NCBI GenBank assembly: GCA_029339505.1
Contig: JAQISU010000036.1
Span: 1,642,501 to 1,706,500, forward strand
Origin: Unio delphinus
Taxonomy: Eukaryota; Mollusca; Bivalvia; Unionida; Unionidae
Length of the DNA stretch: 64,000 nt
Direction: 5' to 3'
Part shown: piece after piece, positions 25,744-36,953 of the stretch
Position numbering within the stretch: position 1 is the stretch's first letter
Layout: each line of letters begins with the position of its first letter
Made by a program: the position numbers and the translations under genes
Notes under the pieces: generated by a model
Database searches by the model: none
Seen by the model: the letters and a program-made list of their open reading frames with translations, nothing else
Told to the model about the DNA's origin: nothing

Positions 25744-26439
25744 GTGAGTTTAAATCATTCTTTTCTGTATCAAAATCCAATTTGCAGTTAGAAAAGCACA
25801 ATATACAGTTTGATTATTCAAAACAACATATCATAATATAAATGTCACATTAATTAGCCTCAATACATTTACTTCCAGACCCGGAAATATCATTTTTCAC
25901 AAGTACAAAATAATTATGGACACAAAGTATATTTCTTAAACTTAACTGCCATATTATTTGATAGTGATGGATTCTTATTGAAGTCTAAAGGTGGTGAATA
26001 GAGGTCACATTGGGGAGTATGTATGCCAGCAAGCCCAACACGAAGTAATTCAGTTACGAATAAGCGTCTTTTTCACATAAATTTTATAAAATGACTGTAT
26101 ATTCAAGCCTAAATAAGATGTCCATCAGCAGCAAAATAGGCAGCCGACATGCTCTGCAACTCATGAAAATTCAGTGTGTTATGACTCAATACTTGATGAA
26201 GTACATCACCATTCTGTATAAAGTGAAATAACGTGTCTGATATATTTTTAATATATGTATGACAGTTATTAGTATTGTTTTGGTTTTACGTTTCCAGCAA
26301 AGTAAACACTTTGTTGATAGTAATTTTATGATAATAGAATTAGAATCTCCGACATGCAAATTTGAAATTGATTTCACACTTCATTTTATTTCACGATGAT
26401 TTTCACAGCTCATTTAGATGTAGTTTATAAGTTTATTTT

Positions 26440-27530
26440 TTATAAGGAATATCATGAAAGACTAATGTGTTTCATACTTACCAACACCTATGACGGGTCA
26501 ACCAGTCAAGTTCGATTCCAAGGATCAAACACGAAGGATTTCTCGGTGAAAACGGGCGTCCGTCAGGGATGCGTGCTCTTACCTAGCCTCTTTAACATCG
26601 TGGTTGATTGTGTCATGCGCAAGGTATTCCTGGTATGGAGAGGGATCACTTTTGGGGCAAGGTTCGATGAACATGCCACAGATCTAATGTTCGCGGACGA
26701 TAGTGCATTTCTCATTGAGGACGAAGCCGAAGCAATAAAAATTCTGCAAGAAATCGCCGATGAAGCCGCCAGATTTAGGTTAAAGATCAACACCGCCAAA
26801 ACAGTTGTCATGACATCGGACAACACCCCAGTGACCGTCTGCCTTAACGGAGTCTATCTTCAGCAAGTGGAGGAATTTAAATACCTGGGGTCTATAATCC
26901 GAAGCAGATCAATAGCGGCCTAAACCGACATCTCGCATCGCCTGGGACTGGCAACGTCTGCGTTCGGGACACTAGCTTGGTGCATATAGAGAAAAGAGGC
27001 CCTCTCGGTGGTGACCAAAGTGCGTCTATAAAGCACTTTCATCCTCCCAATACTCCTATATGGAGCAGAGATGTGGGTCCAACTAGACGCGGACCTTAAG
27101 AAGCTGGACGTATTTCAAATGTGCTGCCTCAGACGAATAATGGGAGTAAACCTTATGGACTTAATCCCAAACGTGGAAATCCGGGCCCGATGCTCTCTCC
27201 AACCGACGGTGGAATCACTGATTAGACGTGCTAGGCTTTGCTGGTTTGGCCATGTCTGCCAAATGGAAGAGAGGCGTCTAACGTATCGAGCCCTGTGGAA
27301 CCAGAAACCTGGAAGGTCTCAAGAAATGTACCTAAGAAAATCTGGATCCAACAAGTGGAAAAAGACCTGGTGAATTATGGCATCACCTTGGCACATGCCA
27401 GAGAAAATGGTGGAAAGAAATAATTGACTTCATCTGCACGGGCACTTTTCGATCAGCACCCTCAGTCTCCTATCAACTGCGACCACGCTGATTGGATGGA
27501 AACTACGGGATCAAATTGAATTGAATAATT
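26440..27530 (+). mobile_element. 5'-truncated LINE: reverse transcriptase C-terminal half
   Basis: The 26396-26923 frame carries NTYDGSTSQVRFQGSNTKDF, VKTGVRQGCVLLPSLFNIVV and MFADDSAFL. The last holds the catalytic A-D-D of motif C, with F preceding. LKINTAKTVV and FKYLGSIIRS follow. After a frameshift near 26923, the 27071-27373 frame continues with DADLKKLDVFQMCCLRRIMG and LIRRARLCWFGHVCQMEE, the usual C-terminal region of these LINEs. Similarity across the frames is continuous, so this is a fairly young, 5'-truncated insertion with a few breaks. The 3' end is near 'ttgaattgaataatt' (27520-27535). I cannot name the clade with certainty. Confidence 0.9.
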
Positions 27531-27618
27531 AGGTTCATGCACAAATCTAAGTAATATTTGTGTATTTAAGACAATTATCGCTGTTAGGGAGATGTAATAT
27601 CAAGAACTCATAAAGTTC

Positions 27619-27672
27619 CCCCTCTCTCTCTGTCTCTCTCTCTGTCTGTCTCTCTCTCTCTCTCTCTACATG

Positions 27673-27763
<91 letters not shown>
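27619..27763. repeat. Compound (CT)n/(TA)n microsatellite
   Basis: CT-rich tract at 27619-27667 followed by pure TA at 27676-27763. Confidence 0.95.
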
Positions 27764-27765
<2 letters not shown>

Positions 27766-27885
27766 TGGCAATCTAATCTAATCTGTTTTTGATAAATATG
27801 CTTTACATTATGAAACAATAATGACATTAGTATTTTCTGTGATCAACGATTTCAATACGTAATTATAATATTGAATCATGTTTGT

Positions 27886-27891
<6 letters not shown>

Positions 27892-27977
<86 letters not shown>
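27892..27977. repeat. (TA)n microsatellite
   Basis: Pure TA tract. Confidence 0.95.
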
Positions 27978-27980
<3 letters not shown>

Positions 27981-29652
27981 GAGATTTATTTATTGGACAA
28001 AATCAATTGGTATTGTTAATCCAACAGATTTAGCAACAATATGTTTTACACAGACTAATTCCAGTGCAGCTCACGTGTTACCAGTGACTGTAAACATCAG
28101 TAACAACTGACATAATTGTATGAAGAAGTAGAATAAAATGTAAACATACACTGGTATTTGTTCGCAACAACGTTTTCAATGTCTTTTACTGGCTATCAAG
28201 TTTATAACATTATTTAGATTACCTAAAATAACTTCAATCATTGAACACGCCTGATCCACCATGAAGCTAAGAAAGGTTTTCACATTTTAAGTCGAGTAAT
28301 ATCGATAAAGTAAAAAGAACAGCAAATAATGCATTTATAATAACAAGGGAATTTACTAAACCATTGAAAGCAACCATCTTTATCAGACATAAAAATCAAT
28401 GACTACTGATAAATAATTCATGGTAGAACCCATCTCAGTCAAATGAGAGTGAGGTCACTGAGATTATCATTAATGTATATTTTGTATTTTAGTACTAAAC
28501 ATGTTATAATATAATGTGCATTGTTATATTCTCCTTAATAGGGCCTGAAGGGATAATAACTAATTCGTCACCCTCTTTAAATGAGGCATTATTATTAGTA
28601 GTAGTAGTAGTAGTATGCAAGTTTTAAAAACATATCAACAGACAATATAAACCTTTGAACTGAAATCGTGTGTCTATAATTTTTAATCTTTCAAAACTTG
28701 ATTGTTTCATAATGGATTTTTAAAGCCACTGCAACTCAGTAGTCATTTATGTCAAGTGCAAGATAGTTATTAAATATAACGAATACAATACTTGTACTTA
28801 CCTTTTTTCCATTTGTTTGGCGTAGTTGTGTTCATCACAATCTGCACTTTGCGTTGCAAAAATCATATGTTGTGGACACTAAGGGTCAAATAAATTTTTA
28901 TTTACGTTGCCCATGGCTCACATCAATAAAAAAACCGAGGTGACAGATGTGCCGTGCTAAACAGTAGACAGTATCCCTGACCGTGGCATGTTCTTCGTGT
29001 GCACGTTTCAATTACCATAACAGCATGGAATAATATGGACCTTTTCAATAACTACAGAGTTAACTGATTCAAAAGCACGTATATATTAAAACCACACACA
29101 TGGCCAGGACAACGCCCACCATGCAACAGTTCAAATAACTCAACATGATCTTGTGATACTTAACAAAAGTAAGTGAGTGTTTTTCAACAGATAGACAGAC
29201 AAAGCATCTTTTCTACTTAGTGTATTTTGTTGCCGCCTTTAAAGATGACATAATTACAATGTTGATGACTATTGCAGTACAAGTTTTGCTTCTATCACGA
29301 AGATTAAATAGAGTACTGACTGCAGCTTAGTTTATATCTAGTAACTTGACTCGACTTTACCTTTCTTGATGTGTATCTCACTAAAAGCTACTCAGGCAGT
29401 GTGGATACAAATATTACTTTGGAGGTTCGTCATTCGTATTGCATTTTCGTCTTTGTTGATCACGATTTGCAGGGGGTATTCATGCCAGCATATTCTGCAT
29501 AGTAAAATCAATCCATGCATATATCATTTGCTCCAAAACGACATCAAGTCATGTCTGTCATATGTCACTCAAAAATATATTTTACCTAGATAATATTGAT
29601 TAGATTAATTTTACTTTGACTATGTTTATATTTTATTATTAATCTAGTATTA

Positions 29653-29656
<4 letters not shown>

Positions 29657-29699
<43 letters not shown>

Positions 29700-29722
29700 T
29701 TTATTATTATTATTATTATTAA
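29657..29722. repeat. (ATT)n tract next to exon acceptor
   Basis: ATT/TTA trinucleotide array that ends about 14 nt before the acceptor AG of the exon at 29737, thus serving as its T-rich tract. A shorter copy lies at 30297-30342 before the exon at 30355. Confidence 0.9.
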
Positions 29723-29736
29723 ATGAAAAACATCAG

Positions 29737-29823
29737 ACTGGACCAGGTTGTCAGCAAAATTGATGCTCTGGAAAAGCAGCAGCATGTACTAACTGCAACT
29801 ATGGAAAATGATACTTACCAAAA
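29737..29823 (+). CDS. TRPM-family channel, coiled-coil exon, version A
   Basis: The acceptor is 'aaaaacatcag'. The donor is 'gtacgt', or four bases later 'gtgagt'. With the first donor the exon is 87 nt and phase 2 at both ends, so it can be included or skipped without changing the frame. It encodes LDQVVSKIDALEKQQHVLTA then TMENDTYQ, a heptad-like segment. The related TRPM2 segment KIEDISNKVDAMVDLLDLD fixes its place just before the main coiled coil. It is duplicated: version B at 30355 shares the first ten codons. Confidence 0.72.
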
Positions 29824-30354
29824 GTACGTGAGTGTTTTCAACAGATAGACAGACAAAGCATCTTTTCTGCTAAGTATATTTTGTTGCCGCCTTTAAAGAC
29901 GACATAATAACAATGTTGATGATTATTGCAGTACAAGTTTTGCTTGTGTCACAAAGATAAAATAGAGTACCGTCTGCAGTTTAGTTTATATCTAGTAACT
30001 TGACTCGAAAAAACCTTTCTTGATGTGTATCTCACTAAATTCTACTCAGGCAGTGTGGATACAAATATTACTTGGAGGTTCGTCATATTGCAAGTTCGTG
30101 TTTGTTGATTACGATTTGCAGGGGGGTATTCATGCCAGAATATTTTGCATAGTAAAATCAATCCATGCATATACGATATGTTCCAAACTAACATGTAGTC
30201 ATTTCTGTCATATGTCACTCAAAGATATATTTTACCTAAATCATATTGATTAGAATAATTTTACTTTGAACATTTATATATTTTATTATTAATCTATTAT
30301 TAGTATTATTATTAGTAGTATTATTATTATTATTATTATTAATAAAAACATCAG

Positions 30355-30514
30355 ACTGGACCAGCTTGTCAGCAAAATTGCAGGAACTTCAATTATAGAG
30401 GATGCCCGATTTTACCGTAGTCAGACTAAATACCCAACTAAATCAGAATCCAGCACTGTTGATAAACCTGGTTTAGTAACTTCAGACCAAAGGATGGATA
30501 ATATGGAGAAAAAG
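30355..30514 (+). CDS. TRPM-family channel, coiled-coil exon, version B
   Basis: The acceptor is 'aaaaacatcag' and the donor 'gtgagc'. The 160-nt exon enters in phase 2 and ends in phase 0. It starts LDQLVSKIAG, copied from version A, then diverges into TSIIEDARFYRSQTKYPTKS and ends VTSDQRMDNMEKK. The last part matches the TRPM2-type pattern SMEQRLASLEEQV. An internal 'attgcag' at the divergence point (30381-30387) looks like an older acceptor, but starting there does not keep the frame with any upstream exon. Joined to the last exon it gives a continuous heptad pattern. Confidence 0.82.
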
Positions 30515-33500
30515 GTGAGCAAAGATGTTAACGTGATTTTCTTTTGAAAATCACTTCTATTTGTTATCTAACTACATAACCTAATTATTGATAAAATAGG
30601 AAAATATCATTTACCTTGAATATCCAAATGTCATATCTTTTGGCTGGTACCAGCAAAAAAAGGAATAAAAAGAACATGGTTGTATAGGTGACAGTCACGT
30701 GAGAATGGCATACCTTTGATTCCAAATCTAAGCATTTGCAATCGTAGCAGTTTAGAAGTATTAAAAGTCAATTTTGCTGATTCGACAAAATTATCTAATC
30801 GCAAATCGGCGCCATTTCTATTAAGAAAACCAAATAATATTTAATCGTTACCAACTTCGCATATGTTTAAGGCTCCACTATAAGTGAAGTAACCATTTAC
30901 CATATTAAATTTCATTCAAATATAATTATATCTTACATTTGGTAATAGTTTATGAACTATGCTGAGTCCGGTTGTTTTTTTACTATTAGGTCAACCGTGA
31001 TATCTCTGTCAAAGTTTACACCTGCTAATACATGTTCAATGTTTAAAAACATTTTGTTTTCTTTTCGTTTTTTAATACAGAAACTTTGTTATTGTAATTT
31101 TGGATGAATCACTTAAGAGGCAAATGCTTATGTATTTTAGTGCATAAGAAAATAGCTTAACTATTTCTAACAATTGTTTATTGGTTCAAATGTAAGATGA
31201 CGTTTGGAATATGCCTTGACAAGTGTAGAGACATAATCTTACCTAAATCAATCTCATTATGAGACATCCTAAACTCGCTATACAATCCTGTATACAGAAA
31301 AGTTTGAGAAATGCAGGCAAAGATTGCAGCTGCTGCGGCTGCACACATCCCTACATTTGTTGTAGACATTACAGCTTTTTCATATCAAGAAAACATGGGG
31401 ATGGGTCGGCGTTAGGGAACTGGGTAGTTTATTTACTGGATCCACATTTTACAATCACGTCGATAATAATTATTAAGAATGCACTTTGCTAGTGACATTG
31501 TTCGTTATTCTGTTCAAACAACATTTATTTTTAACATTTACAATATGAAATATCGTTTTCAAAATTTCCAACATGACATATTGTTCCAACTGGTTTCAAC
31601 AACCATCACGTGTACTACGTCACTGCGTTATTTTATTTTTTGGGTGGGGGATAGAGATGGTTCCCGTTGCTGTGTTTAATAGTAACCTGCCAAATTGGGA
31701 GTCCAACGAGCAAGGACTAAAAGTTGATACAACATCAAGAAGTATTACTTTTTTCAAACACAAGAGACATTTATTTCATGGGATACTCGTCTATGTCGAA
31801 ACTCAATTGTTGTATTGTTCAGATAGTACAATATTGATGTCGTGATTTTATTGGAAGTAATAATGAAACTTCTTATTATCCTTGAGGATGTCTCTAAGTG
31901 CCAATTCCAGAATTCTCTGAAACTCGCTTGCAGTTAATGGTCAGTATCTGTGAAATCAAGCACTTTATATTTACAAAGTATTCATTGCGATTGGCTGCCT
32001 TACTATCATTGTTCACAGTTTTGAAATAGTACTTTACTTTACGATAAGTTTATGTTACATACCCACAAACATTTATAGCGTTTATTTTATTCCAAACTCT
32101 TTAATTTTATTCAAAAAGACATAATTAAAGTAATACTACAAAAGAGACCAGATTTTAAGTCAGTGCAACAATACAACAAATACTTGCGCAAGTGAGTTAT
32201 CAAGACAAAGTCTCCACTTATTAGGTTCTCAGAGATACGCTTGCAAACATGGCTGTTGCGCTAGATTGACGCATGTTACGTTTAATGACATGACGACACA
32301 TTGTATGTATGGCGATTACCAAAAGAGTGAACTAAAACACATTTTTAAATTTAATTTTTTTAAAATTTAATTTATATTTATTTATTAAAGTTCTGCTCCA
32401 CTCGTTAATTGAAACTTCCTTACAGACTGTTAATTGTGGTATATAAGGAATGTCGTTTGAAAATAAATGGAACACACTGTATCAATATTTTAAAATGTGA
32501 TATTTCATAACGTTAATTTAGTTCTCCAGATCTAATCAACTTTTTCCGACGATAAAACGAGCGATATATCAATGTTGCCGTTACCAATCTTAATCACGAA
32601 TTTCTTCAATTCAACAAACAGGGAACAATTAGAGGGTATTTTCTGGTTTAAAAAATGAGATCCCGAGTTATCGGGCAGCGTGTTATTATGGGAGAGGTGT
32701 AATGTGAAATTTCTTCCCGAAGATATCATTTGCATTATTTGTTTAATGATTCGCTATGTAAGTTGGACACGAGAAAGTGGCTGTATTGTCTCTGACACCT
32801 ATACCTTTTATTTGTGGTTTTGAAAAATTTCTGGTATGTCAAATCACCATACAAATATTGACTTATATGGTACAATATATTAACAAGCAAGTTTAACAAC
32901 AACAAAAGCCGATTCACAATGTGGAAAATTTCATACGTGTAGCAATATATGACATGTTACTTTGCTTAAATGTATATGGTGTTTTGTTCGAATACGTCAA
33001 TACTTCATCCCTTCTTGTCATATCATTTGCTGACATATCACTGGTTCTAACCTAGTCTTCAGCAATTTTGAAAAGAAATATGTTTGTCTTATAACAAGGC
33101 AGCTGTACATGTCTCACTGATTCTCGTAGACAGATTAGATTTCAAAATTGTTAGACTTGCAAGAAATTTAACATTAGAAAAAGCATATATCATATTTGAT
33201 ATCTTGATATAAAAAACTGTTTCAAACCAGAAGCCATTATTCGTTGTCAGTACAGAACTATAATATACAAGAATATAACAGGTCAACCCTAGCAGCACAT
33301 TGTATTTGGTCATATTCAACAGAGTGAAAGGAAAATGAATTCATCAATTACAAGTGAACTTTTTATCAAATTTATATTTTGTTTACTTTCGGTTTAAGTC
33401 CATTTTCATAAAATATTTCTATTTATATTTAATCGATCTTCGCAAACATTTTGTTATATTCTCAAAAGGAATTCCGATTTCTCCTTTCGCTATTCTTTTT

Positions 33501-33984
33501 CACGTGTCCGTGGTTAAAACAACATGGCAATGCGTTTACTAAACTTAGACCTAATTGGAAAGAAAACCATAAAACACTTGCATAATTTAATGAAATAGCA
33601 ACTCTCGGCATTAGCGTTATGAAAGGTTCATTATGAACTTACAATGCATTATTAAATATAGTTATTCATACAGGTAAATATGCCATGTTAGTGTGTCCAC
33701 TGACAGCGGAACATATTCTTTGTGTATATATGAACATCCAGCCATTGAGGCAGATTTTGTTTAATTCAACTCATTTACGAAGCTTATAATGATATATAAA
33801 GAAACTATTTGGGAGTTTTAAACGAGTATAATTTATAGTAAATAATTTCACCAAACAGTGTAGAGGTGTACATTTATACGTTTAGTTTTTTTATTGTATT
33901 GTATGTTATATGAAACCGAGATGGGTCATTACGATACTGAGTTAGATGATGTATCGTTTAATAGCCCATACTGGAAAAGGGATA

Positions 33985-34110
33985 CCAGTTGTCCTAGCAC
34001 TTCATGCACTTCAGCTAAAGTAAAGTATTTATCAAATTCAATGACACCAGCACTGTGTACAGATATTGTCCCAGCATATTCAGTCCTAGACCAAAGATGC
34101 AAAGATATAT
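33985..34110 (+). pseudogene. Possible decayed copy of coiled-coil exon B
   Basis: Sequence around 34045-34110 ('ccagcactgt', then 'tcctagaccaaagatgcaaa') parallels 30448-30505 of exon B ('ccagcactgt', 'cttcagaccaaaggatggat') with similar spacing, and the translated ends align as SVLDQRCKDI against TSDQRMDNM. No good donor follows. The match is partial and could be chance. Confidence 0.3.
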
Positions 34111-36139
34111 GTAGCTTCTGGTCCCATCATTTACAACCGCAAGACCCTCCTTAAAAAGTGAAACTGCAACCGATGGCATGATCAATGTTCCTGGGTCTCC
34201 CATGTGCAGACACCATGAACAAGAAACCTGATATTAACATCACTGGTTAAGCTGTATCTTATTTCATTACTATCTGTGTTCTTTTTTCCTGGAAAAAATA
34301 TTGCATATCTCGAACATTGTCTGTTTCTCAAAAACAATATCAGCTAGTAGATAATAACATTTCATTATATAAACAGCCACATGTCATCGTTTATCATCAT
34401 GATTACCTGTTTCTCCGCACCAATTGTTGATGTAATCACAAGAGGATTATTTTTCACCCAAACCAATAACTTTGATGGCATACATGTATTACACACATCC
34501 GTTACTATGTGTACAAGAAAGGCTCAATCATATGCGTAGCAGTTTAGAAAATCTTTTGCATTCAGGTTTCTGTTGAGTTTGGCCTGCTACTACACTGATG
34601 ATTATATATAGAATTTCTGTATTTGCTGACATCATAACCAAGAAAACTGAACTTTATATCAATCAATTATGATATGATTGTCCAGTCCTTGACATTTGCA
34701 CAAGGACAAAGGGCCAATTCAAGATCTGAAGACCAACAATCATTTCCACTCACGATGATGAATGCATATATCTTAAATCCAACTCTTCTTCAGAACACAT
34801 TCACTCAAGTAGTTTGCACCGACGTTGCTAGCGAAATCAGAGATATTACAGATCTAGGAACGTCTCATATGTATGCACAGGAAAGAGTAACAAAAGGGAT
34901 GGAATAAACTATCCATTTCGATATTTGTATTCCCTTACCTCTGTAGAGACATTCAATGATTATCCCGATGTACCATGTAGCCTTTGTTGTGTATAAACCA
35001 AAATCAATCCTGCTTACATCACATATGAAACTATTCAGGGTCAGTTTATACAGTTGGTTCATATACAGACAATCAAGAGGTATGGTGTTTGAGATGAACA
35101 ATCTCCATTTCACATATTAGTAAGATGGATTTCAACCGTCAGTGTGATGTTTTATGTAATGTAAACGCTGTAAACGTAGACTTATTTGCTTAGGCAAAGT
35201 GCATTTATTCTTGGAAATATATTTAAAGTGATGCAAGCCAAAAATATGTGTTCTGAAGAACAGAAGTTATGAATCATAATTTCCTTGAATGAGAATGTGT
35301 ATGCCATCTTGTTAACAAGTGTTGGCAAGTTTGTGAGCATCAGCATTGTTTCTTTAAAGTATAATTTTACTTCATGAATAACATATCAGACATCACTATT
35401 TTGATATGTAGAGTAATGTAAAGGGGTGATACTTAAGGTCTTTTGTCGAAATGCAGCTCTTATGCAGTGAAGGCCGAGGCTAATGTAAAGAAAACAACAC
35501 TCTGTAAAACTATATTTCATAATTACTGCAAACACCATATCAGTCATTATGATGTTAATGAAGTGCGGTGATATTAAAACTCTTCGCGGCATCGTAGAAA
35601 TGCATGAATATCGATCTATACCCTCTTTGTAACTTATACATTCACGCAATCATTTTTACAATTTAATTGCATATCACAGTCTGTTATTTCTAGCTTCGTA
35701 TCGCTGTTTAAACAGACATGTTACGAAATACTCCCAGACAGTACTATCACTAAGAGCAACTGCTGCAAAGGAACCAATAAAGAACAAATATCATAAATAG
35801 TGAAAATACACCATTGATGTTGCGAACATATTACCATGTTGTACCACCCAGAATGAAATAAAGTGCATATTCTGCGTGATGTATGTAATAACAAGAGTGA
35901 CAAAACCAGCACTAGTTTGATTCGGGTGTGAAACCATGCCGTGAAGAACGTTTCCCATCTGCCTTCCAGGAAACCACAATCTGATCATCTAATTTGAGTG
36001 GTTTTTGTATGTTTGCAACGTACGTACAGGAATACACGTGGAGATTTAGTCTTACCAAGTGCAAATATGAACACAACTCGACATTCAAATGCCAGCTAAA
36101 CTACTGAAAGTATCATAAACTGCATCAAGTTAAAGACGT

Positions 36140-36400
36140 AAGGGATAAGAACGTCCGCTGCTGGAGGTCATGGATTCCATCCCCGGCCGAGTCATACCAA
36201 AGATTTCTAAAAGCGGTACTAACAATTGCCTCGCTAGTCGCTCAGCGTTAAAGAATGAGTATTATGACCATTCTACCTGTTGACAGGGTGGCGAATCATG
36301 ATACATGTTTAGACATAAATATAAACTGCCACAAGATAGACGTGATAGCGATATGACTAAGACAAGCAACGTTAAAAACCCAAATCACACACATCAAATT
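36140..36400 (+). mobile_element. tRNA-derived SINE
   Basis: A tRNA-like head ('gggataagaacgtccgctgc', 'ggaggtcatggattccatcc') is followed by the body 'gagtcataccaaaga', 'ggtactaaca', 'ttgcctcgct' and the tail 'gatatgact', 'aacgttaaaaacccaaatca' and CA repeats. The body matches the minus-strand SINE at 1-225. The tail motif is shared with the SINE at 61345-61690 and recalls gastropod and bivalve SINEs. Confidence 0.75.
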
Positions 36401-36881
36401 GGAACTGTATTGCACTGTTCACTGGGTTGTATATAAACAAATGTGTGCGTGTGATTTAATGGCTGTTGTTTTAATTTTCCCGGATAAACATATGGGCGTA
36501 TTAACGTGTTAATGATGTTTACAAATGCTATGTGTACAAACTAGTATTTGTTTGTAAGTTAATTTAATGTTTTAAAGAAATAATATTTTATCCATATAGT
36601 GACTGCCCACTAGTTTGGGGTTTTTGTAGGCTTATTTTATTCCCCTGTGGTGTCACTAGAATTGTGCTATTGTAACATGTATATTTCGTGGTATGTATAT
36701 GTTTGATTAAATTTCAAATATATTGGACTTGCACCGAAATCACATTTCATGAGTAATCTGTACACAGATGAAATGAAAAGAATTTCATACATTATTAATA
36801 AATGTATATAGATGTATTACTATAGTACGATGAAAATATTTTTATTGACATTACATGGTGAAATACTTCTATTTTGTTTAG

Positions 36882-36953
36882 TTACAATGGATCGTTGACA
36901 GACTTAAAGAACATCAACCTGGAGCCGAGCAAGCAAGTCCTGAAAAAAACTGA
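36882..36953 (+). CDS. TRPM-family channel, last coding exon with stop
   Basis: The acceptor is 'attttgtttag'. In the frame set by exon B it reads LQWIVDRLKEHQPGAEQASP and ends EKN with TGA at 36951-36953. LQWIVDRL aligns with LHWIVRTL at the end of the TRPM2 coiled coil, so this frame is almost surely the real one. Translation stops shortly after the coiled coil, with no NUDT9-H or kinase domain. The 3' UTR follows; two near-identical 60-bp blocks (36959-37020 and 37021-37082) begin right after the stop. Confidence 0.85.
   Translation, partial: LQWIVDRLKEHQPGAEQASPEKN

Larger units (their letters stand above)
25744..29736 (+). other. TRPM intron with LINE and microsatellites
   Basis: Contains the LINE 3' end at 26440-27530, a (CT)n/(TA)n compound at 27619-27763, (TA)n at 27892-27977, and the first copy of the 656-bp duplicated unit from about 29115. 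Nothing else recognised. Confidence 0.6.
29115..30387 (+). repeat. Tandem duplication (~656-bp unit) carrying a TRPM coiled-coil exon
   Basis: Long matches such as 'tcaacagatagacagacaaa', 'ttttgttgccgcctttaaag', 'caggcagtgtggatacaaat' and 'catagtaaaatcaatccatg' occur at 29187 and 29838 onwards, about 656 bp apart. Each copy ends in an (ATT)n tract, an acceptor 'aaacatcag' and an exon start reading RLDQ(V/L)VSKI. Upstream of copy 1, at about 29115-29167, a decayed version of the end of the exon is visible ('gatacttaacaaaagtaag', compare 'gatacttaccaaaagtacg'). Confidence 0.9.
30515..36881 (+). other. Last TRPM intron, ~6.4 kb
   Basis: AT-rich. It contains a possible decayed copy of coiled-coil exon B at about 33985-34110 and a SINE at 36140-36400. 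No other gene is supportable. The frames at 31259-31845 and 34674-34907 have no domain, splice or homology support. Confidence 0.55.

Noticed and set aside
29366..30253. Two related ORFs starting MCISL...TQAVWIQILL as a duplicated gene
   Set aside because: They are intron sequence inside the 656-bp duplication; the frame is not preserved between the copies (it shifts midway), so no coding constraint is visible.
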